Part shown: positions 59,440-64,000 of the stretch, one piece after another
Position numbering within the stretch: the stretch's first letter is position 1
Layout of the letters: the number at the start of each line of letters is the position of its first letter
Origin: Fibrobacterota bacterium
Lineage (GTDB): Bacteria > Fibrobacterota > Fibrobacteria > UBA11236
DNA: 64,000 bases
Reading direction: 5' to 3'
Assembly (NCBI GenBank): GCA_947466585.1
Contig: CANIEU010000002.1
Coordinates: forward strand, 124,001-188,000
Translations under genes and position numbers: made by a program
The notes under the pieces: model-generated
What the model saw: only the letters and a program-made list of their open reading frames with translations
Database searches by the model: none
What the model was told of the DNA's origin: nothing

Positions 59440-60731
59440 TGCGCCGCCTTACCTACATCCCGACCTTATTGATCGTGTTCGCAACGTTGTCTTCCACGGC
59501 CTCGGCCCAAGAATCCGAACTGCGCCTCAGCGGTGCCGGATGGACCCAGATCGGTCGCATCGAACAAAGCTTCGTCGGCACCGATCAGAGCAACAATTAC
59601 AACGACAACTGGATGCAAAATGCTGGTGGGCAACTTACCCTGAACGCCACCTTCGATCCCGCCTGGGATGGCGCCCTTGCATTGGGTGTGGTGGGCACGC
59701 ATCTCGCCCGTGGAGCCGTCAGTGAAATCGATCACTGGTACCCGTTCTGGGTGGCCTACGTCGGTGAAGCGCGCGTTTCCTATCACAACAAGGTCTCGGA
59801 ATCCGGGACCTTCCGAATGTCGCTCGGCCTGTTTCCATATAATTATAGTCCGGATGCAAAGAACCTCGGCGTTTACCTGACCCGCGGTTACGTCTATCCC
59901 GGAACACTCGAATCCGGATTCGGAAACGTGTTCGGCGGACAGGCACGTTATGAACAAGGCGGATTCAGCAATGATTTCGTGGTGAAATCCGAAGATCAGA
60001 AACCGATTTATGATCTGTCGGTTCTAGACGTGGTCAACTATCAGGTAGTTCCGGGATTCGAGGTCGGTGCGGGCGTGAATTTTTACCGTGTCGTCGCCCA
60101 GAATTCGGGCTTGACCACACCGGGCCAGGTTTGTGGCGGGAATTACGGACAGTGTTCCTATGTCGATACCACGGGTGGTAAATCCGACACCGTGACCGGC
60201 TCGCTTTCCGGAACCAAACTGATGGCACGATTCCATTTCGACCCCAAGGTGGTGTTCGGGATCGAGAAGGTCGGATCCCTGACGCTGGGCAAACAGGATC
60301 TGGTTCTCTACGGCGAAGGCGCTCTGATCGGCGTCAAGAACTACCCAATTTATCTCGACGAGCCGCTGCGCCGCATGCCGGTCATGCTCGGTCTCAATCT
60401 TCCGGCCTTCAATCAGCTCGATTTCCTATCAATCGAAGTAGAATACTATGCCTCCAAGAATTCGAGCAACAATGTCGGAGCCGCCTTCGGTGGTGCTTGG
60501 GTGCCCGATTTCAAGGATGATGCCGATGTGGCGAATTATGCCGGTCGCGATGATTGGAAATGGTCATTGAACCTGGCCAAGACCTTCTTCGGTCACGCCC
60601 AGATTTCGGGACAGGTTGCGAACGACCACTTGCGACCCGGTGGCTCGCATGATATCCCCTGGGTTGGCAAAGAAGCCCTGCGCCGCCCGAGCGACTGGTA
60701 CTGGACATGCAAGCTCGCTTACTTCTTTTAG
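59439..60731 (+). CDS. Putative outer-membrane beta-barrel, paralogue 2
   Basis: The product is 430 residues; the start overlaps the previous stop (TGATG). The signal peptide is LIVFATLSSTASAQ. The same blocks appear with changes: LSGAGWTQIGRIEQ, YNYSPDAKNLGVYLTRG, DDWKWSLNLAKT and WYWTCKLAYFF with terminal Phe. This copy has Ala for Val in the central PDVKNLG block and Tyr for Pro after RG, so it is the most divergent of the three. Many Asp/Asn/Gly loop residues alternate with aromatic strands. A sugar or oligosaccharide porin role is inferred from context. Confidence 0.72.
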   Translation: MRRLTYIPTLLIVFATLSSTASAQESELRLSGAGWTQIGRIEQSFVGTDQSNNYNDNWMQNAGGQLTLNATFDPAWDGALALGVVGTHLARGAVSEIDHWYPFWVAYVGEARVSYHNKVSESGTFRMSLGLFPYNYSPDAKNLGVYLTRGYVYPGTLESGFGNVFGGQARYEQGGFSNDFVVKSEDQKPIYDLSVLDVVNYQVVPGFEVGAGVNFYRVVAQNSGLTTPGQVCGGNYGQCSYVDTTGGKSDTVTGSLSGTKLMARFHFDPKVVFGIEKVGSLTLGKQDLVLYGEGALIGVKNYPIYLDEPLRRMPVMLGLNLPAFNQLDFLSIEVEYYASKNSSNNVGAAFGGAWVPDFKDDADVANYAGRDDWKWSLNLAKTFFGHAQISGQVANDHLRPGGSHDIPWVGKEALRRPSDWYWTCKLAYFF

Positions 60732-60745
60732 GAATCCGGGAAGTC

Positions 60746-62167
60746 ATGAAATCCTTCACTAACTCCCGCCTTTCTTCAGCGTTCCCCCTCCTGAGCGTTG
60801 TCGCGGGTTTGCTTTGCTGCACGGCATCGTCGGTATTCGCCCAGCAACTGCCCGAAGGGATCTCGTTGCACGCTGCCGGTTGGATTCAACTCAGCCGCAT
60901 CGGCAACAGTTCCGATACCGTGATATATACGGGCTTCCATAAAGGGGCCTTCGACGGGCAGACCGTTCTTTCTCCTGGCGCGCAAATCGAACTCGATGCA
61001 CGCCTGTCGGAACGTTTGAACATCGCCACTGGAATCGGAGTTGTGGCCGGCAATAGTCTCGCCGTGGGCCCCCTCGGTACGAATGGCGGTTATGCCTTGC
61101 CGGGAGCTTATTCGTACGTCTCCAATGCACATTTCACTTACATCTTCGCAAACGCTGCAACCTCCAACCTGGCGCTCTCAGGCGGCCTGTTTCCCTACAG
61201 CTACAATCCGGATGTCAAGAACCTGGGCTTGTACTTGCTGCGCGGGCCGGTTTACCCGGGAATTCTGATCTCGGGCTTCGAAACCAAGCATACCCTGACG
61301 GTGGCGAACATGCTCGGGTTGCAGCTGCATCATCGGGTAGGCAACTTTCAGCAGGATTTTTTACTCTCCAGCGAAATGGAGTACTATCCGTTCTTTGATC
61401 TGTCGCCCGCCTACGTGGCGAGTTACCTGGCGCACCCGTCGCTGCGCCTCGGCGCGGGCGTAAACTTTTATCATCTGATTCCCGCCGATGGCAAACTTAC
61501 TGGCGGGCGGCGTTCCGACAACCAGACCAACTGGTTCTACAGGGATACGACGGGCGTTGGAGCGGGGGGGCAACCTGATACCACCAATCTTGGTTACAAC
61601 GGCACCAAGTTGATGGCCAACGCCTCGTTCGATCCAAAGCTTTTTTTCGGTAGCGCAAGCTGGCTCGGTCCCGAAGATTTGAAGCTCTATGGTGAGGTCG
61701 CCCTGATCGGCCTCGACCGCAGCAAGGCCTATCGCAAGGTTTACGGTGATTACAGCAAACGCATGCCGGTGATGGTCGGATTCAACGTGCCGACCTTTAA
61801 GGTGCTTGACGAATTGTCGGTCGAAATGGAGTGGTACGGTTCCGAGGCTGAGGACAATCTCGACAACTACACCATTCAGGGTTCCTCTCATCCTGCGTCA
61901 CCCTATCCCACCAACTGGGATCAAAATACCTCCTCGTCGACCTTCAACCAGCTGACGCACAAAGACACCCGGGATAATTGGAAGTGGTCGTTGCATGCTT
62001 CCCTCAAGCTCGATACCCATGTTCAATTCAGCTTCCAAGTTGCGAACGATCATTACCGCCCGGGCGTTTATCACGGTTACGGTGACTCGAACCCGCCGTA
62101 TCAGGGCTCAGTGATGGTTACCCCCAAGGATTGGTACCTCACCACCAAGCTTGCGTATTTCTTTTAG
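60746..62167 (+). CDS. Putative outer-membrane beta-barrel, paralogue 3
   Basis: The product is 473 residues from the ATG at 60746; the track start at 60707 reads back into the previous gene. The signal peptide is LLSVVAGLLCCTASSVFAQ. Shared motifs: LHAAGWIQLSRIGNS, YSYNPDVKNLGLYLLRGPVY near residue 150, FQVANDHYRPG and PKDWYLTTKLAYFF. Closest to paralogue 1 in the central block. It lies 14 bp after paralogue 2, so the three are one transcription unit. Terminal Phe again supports barrel insertion. Confidence 0.74.
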   Translation: MKSFTNSRLSSAFPLLSVVAGLLCCTASSVFAQQLPEGISLHAAGWIQLSRIGNSSDTVIYTGFHKGAFDGQTVLSPGAQIELDARLSERLNIATGIGVVAGNSLAVGPLGTNGGYALPGAYSYVSNAHFTYIFANAATSNLALSGGLFPYSYNPDVKNLGLYLLRGPVYPGILISGFETKHTLTVANMLGLQLHHRVGNFQQDFLLSSEMEYYPFFDLSPAYVASYLAHPSLRLGAGVNFYHLIPADGKLTGGRRSDNQTNWFYRDTTGVGAGGQPDTTNLGYNGTKLMANASFDPKLFFGSASWLGPEDLKLYGEVALIGLDRSKAYRKVYGDYSKRMPVMVGFNVPTFKVLDELSVEMEWYGSEAEDNLDNYTIQGSSHPASPYPTNWDQNTSSSTFNQLTHKDTRDNWKWSLHASLKLDTHVQFSFQVANDHYRPGVYHGYGDSNPPYQGSVMVTPKDWYLTTKLAYFF

Positions 62168-62176
62168 TCGGCCAAC

Positions 62177-62251
62177 ATGAAAATCTGGATACTGCTCGTT
62201 GCCCTGATCGTCCTGCTGGCACTGGCCGTTTGGCTCCCGAACTTTCTCTGA
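62177..62251 (+). CDS. 24-residue hydrophobic membrane peptide
   Basis: Not in the ORF track. ATG at 62177 gives MKIWILLVALIVLLALAVWL plus PNFL: one hydrophobic helix with an N-terminal Lys. It lies 9 bp after the third barrel and 13 bp before a terminator, so it would be the last gene of the operon. The frame is short and its ribosome site is weak (GTCGGCCAAC), so it may be chance. But the composition is very unlike a random frame here. Confidence 0.45.
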   Translation: MKIWILLVALIVLLALAVWLPNFL

Positions 62252-62263
62252 TACTGGAGACCG

Positions 62264-62304
62264 AAAAAAAGCCCCGCCCGAAGTTCTTCGGGCGGGGCTT
62301 TTTT
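62264..62304 (+). terminator. Terminator of the DUF1080/barrel cluster
   Basis: GCCCCGCCCGAA-GTTC-TTCGGGCGGGGC, 12 perfect pairs, flanked by A7 and T6; bidirectional. The rest of the spacer to 62438 holds only a GGGCGC-GTTTT-GCGCCC hairpin (62399-62415) near the DUF3108 stop. Confidence 0.95.
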
Positions 62305-62438
62305 GTTTGAACCAGATCATGATAGTGAAATCGACGAAGCAACTCGCCGCAGCCTAGACTGCGAGAGAAACTCGATCTGTCGCGGAATTTTTCAGGAGGG
62401 GCGCGTTTTGCGCCCGTGTTTCTAGGGCGGAGACCGGG

Positions 62439-63245
62439 TTACTTGCGCGGGCCGATGCGGACGAGTTCGGCCTTGACCGAGCCGACCGGGATTTTGCTCT
62501 GCATCTTCACCGGCATGCGACGGGCGTCGCGGGTGATCCAGATCCAGAGTTGCCCCTTCGCCTTGAACAGGCCGTCGTCCTTGAGCACGGGCTCGATGAC
62601 CCAGGTTTTGAACGTGCCGGCGGGTACGGTTACGGTTTCTTCGCGATGACAAATCACCTTGAGTTTGTAGGCTTTTTTACCCGAAACCGCCGAAAGTTCG
62701 AAGCTTTTACCCACGGCCAAGGGCTGGCTGCGGATGAAGTAAAAGGCCGAGAGCACATCGTGCGTGAACGGGTCGACGGCGAAAGCCGTGTCCTTGGTGC
62801 GCACGCGGCCGTTCCGCTGGTCGTATTCGGTAGTCTGCCGATCGTGATAGCTGCCCTCGCTCAGAATTTTGTGGAAGGCGAGCGGGTAGATGCCCTTGGC
62901 GTTGACGTACGAGACCGCGGTGTCGCGCACCGGGTAGAAGGATTGGAAAAAACTGTTACCCCAGGCCAGGCTGCGGATTTGCCAGACCTTCGGGTTCGTG
63001 GTAGGAAGCAGATCGAGGGTCGCGCTTCCGGCCTTGACCCAGTTGAAGCTCCATCCTCCCCAGATCACGTCGAAAAGCAGTTGTTCCGGAGCCGCCAGCG
63101 CGGTTTGGTCGATATCCCTGAGGTCTGTCGTGTCTTTGGGAACCGCTGGAATCGCCCATGCCGTTGGAGCAAACGTGGCCGAGGTGGCCAAGGCGATGAG
63201 GAATACCAGAAGGACCTTAGTCCAACGGGGAGAGGAAAGGATCAT
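62439..63245 (-). CDS. DUF3108 exported protein
   Basis: The product is 268 residues from the ATG at 63245, overlapping the purD stop (ATGA). The signal peptide is VLLVFLIALATSATFAPTAWA, cleaved near residue 30. The family core is AAPEQLLFDVIWGGWSFNWVKAGSATL, followed by VSYVNAKGIYPLAFHKILSEGSYHDR and DPFTHDVLSAFYFIRSQPL. VPAGTFKTWVIEPVLKDDGLFK and a final strand RRMPVKMQSKIPVGSVKAEL complete the DUF3108 pattern. Periplasmic or surface; function unknown. The longer track start reads through the purD tail. Confidence 0.86.
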   Translation of the reverse strand: MILSSPRWTKVLLVFLIALATSATFAPTAWAIPAVPKDTTDLRDIDQTALAAPEQLLFDVIWGGWSFNWVKAGSATLDLLPTTNPKVWQIRSLAWGNSFFQSFYPVRDTAVSYVNAKGIYPLAFHKILSEGSYHDRQTTEYDQRNGRVRTKDTAFAVDPFTHDVLSAFYFIRSQPLAVGKSFELSAVSGKKAYKLKVICHREETVTVPAGTFKTWVIEPVLKDDGLFKAKGQLWIWITRDARRMPVKMQSKIPVGSVKAELVRIGPRK

Positions 63246-64000
63246 GCCCGCGTTCCAGCCCGCGTTCCAGCATGAAGGCCTTTTTGTCCGATGTCGCGAC
63301 GATAGTGCATGCCTTCGAAGCGGATGCATGCAACACCCGCGTAGGCGGCATCGAGCGCCTGCTTCAAGGTGTCGCCCCGGCCGGATACGCCCAGTACGCG
63401 GCCTCCGGCGGTAACGGGGCCGCCGTCCTGCAAGCGGGTGCCGGCATGCAGCACCTGCGCGTTCGGATGGGCCGCTGCCGCCTCGATTCCCTGGATCGGG
63501 AAACCGTTCTTGTAGCTTCCCGGATATCCACCCGAGGCAAGCACGATGATCGCTGCGTGACCGGATTCTGCGGAGGGTGCGGGCGGTGTATAGGTATCAA
63601 GCCGTCCCTGCGCAGCCTTCAGGAGCAGGTCGGCGAGGTCGCCGTTCCACACCGGAAGTACGGCCTGGGTCTCGGGATCGCCGAGCCGACAGTTGAACTC
63701 GACCACGCGGGGTCCGGTGCGGGTGAGCATCAGGCCCACGAAGAGCACGCCTTCGTAGGGGCAGCCTTCCTTGCGCATGCCTTCGAGCGTCGGGTCAATG
63801 ACTTCGCGGCGGGTGCGTTCCAGCAGCTCGGGGGTCATGACGGGTGCGGGCGAGTACGCTCCCATCCCACCCGTGTTCGGTCCGGCATCCTGGTCGAAGA
63901 CCCGCTTGTGGTCTTGGGCGGTGGGGAGGAGTACATACCGGGTGCCATCGCAAACGGCGAACACCGATGCCTCTTCGCCTTCCATGAACTCCTCGATCAC
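63242..64000 (-). CDS. purD: Phosphoribosylamine-glycine ligase, C-terminal part
   Basis: Second step of de novo purine synthesis. The gene continues past the window; 252 residues are visible. The ATP-grasp core is present: EEFMEGEEASVFAVCDGTRY, QDHKRVFDQDAGPNTGGMGAYSP, and FVGLMLTRTGPRVVEFNCRLGDPETQ with the metal-binding Glu/Asn. The C-terminal GARS-C domain follows (AAIIVLASGGYPGSYKNG). The final residues HAGTRAGTRA come from an exact 12-bp tandem duplication. Stop overlaps the DUF3108 start. Confidence 0.95.
   Translation of the reverse strand: MIEEFMEGEEASVFAVCDGTRYVLLPTAQDHKRVFDQDAGPNTGGMGAYSPAPVMTPELLERTRREVIDPTLEGMRKEGCPYEGVLFVGLMLTRTGPRVVEFNCRLGDPETQAVLPVWNGDLADLLLKAAQGRLDTYTPPAPSAESGHAAIIVLASGGYPGSYKNGFPIQGIEAAAAHPNAQVLHAGTRLQDGGPVTAGGRVLGVSGRGDTLKQALDAAYAGVACIRFEGMHYRRDIGQKGLHAGTRAGTRA

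Noticed and set aside
62399-62415. GGGCGC-GTTTT-GCGCCC as a DUF3108 terminator
   Set aside because: No T-tract follows on the minus strand; kept only as a note in the spacer.

Overview
The window is a gene-dense, high-GC bacterial chromosome segment. It carries mostly housekeeping genes, with one accessory cluster of exported proteins near the right end. The cell looks diderm: there are predicted outer-membrane beta-barrels ending in Phe, lipoproteins with lipoboxes, a PpiD/SurA-type periplasmic chaperone and a meso-DAP-type MurE. A TIGR02147-family protein (a family known mainly from Fibrobacter paralogues), two exported DUF1080 proteins and the general gene content point to the Fibrobacterota or a close relative. 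That assignment is inference, not proof. No rRNA, phage, IS element or CRISPR array was seen.

Left part (1-23 kb): a partial zinc-ribbon protein, pth, rplY, tRNA-Gln, ispE, argF, an unknown gene, murI, rpsT, argD, yicC, xerD-like, glyA, dus, an MgtE-type transporter, a DUF2239 gene, phosphomannomutase/phosphoglucomutase and glgC (sugar phosphate to ADP-glucose), tRNA-Glu, ppiD, nadB and a membrane protein with a VWA-like MIDAS motif.

Centre (23-36 kb): a tightly coupled division and cell-wall (dcw) cluster, mraZ-rsmH-ftsL-ftsI-murE-murF-ftsW-murC-ftsQ-ftsA-ftsZ, closed by a strong terminator. Most junctions from rsmH to ftsQ are stop/start overlaps. mraY, murD and murG, normally found inside this cluster, are absent from it. 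Upstream of mraZ lie repeats in exact 10-bp phase that fit MraZ autoregulation, plus two further palindromes.

Right part (36-64 kb): an EamA-type protein, hemW, a metallophosphoesterase, an AI-2E-type permease, a TrpD-like protein overlapping a two-domain N-acetylglutamate synthase, a TIGR02147 gene coupled to a large LamG/DNRLRE lipoprotein, comEC, HU, a DUF4416 gene coupled to a lipoprotein metzincin protease, ruvX and typA. Then comes a same-strand cluster of two exported DUF1080 (3-keto-disaccharide hydrolase-like) proteins, three tandem paralogous outer-membrane barrels and a 24-residue membrane peptide, ended by a 12-bp-stem terminator. It reads as a candidate saccharide processing and uptake locus. 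DUF3108 and the 3-prime part of purD close the window.

The most unusual sequence-level signal is a set of intergenic tandem repeats with a 7-bp period. The heptamer differs between most sites, but the period is constant, and most sites have an inverted partner arm nearby. They sit at convergent, divergent and tandem gene borders and resemble in architecture, not in sequence, the heptanucleotide STRR repeats of cyanobacteria.
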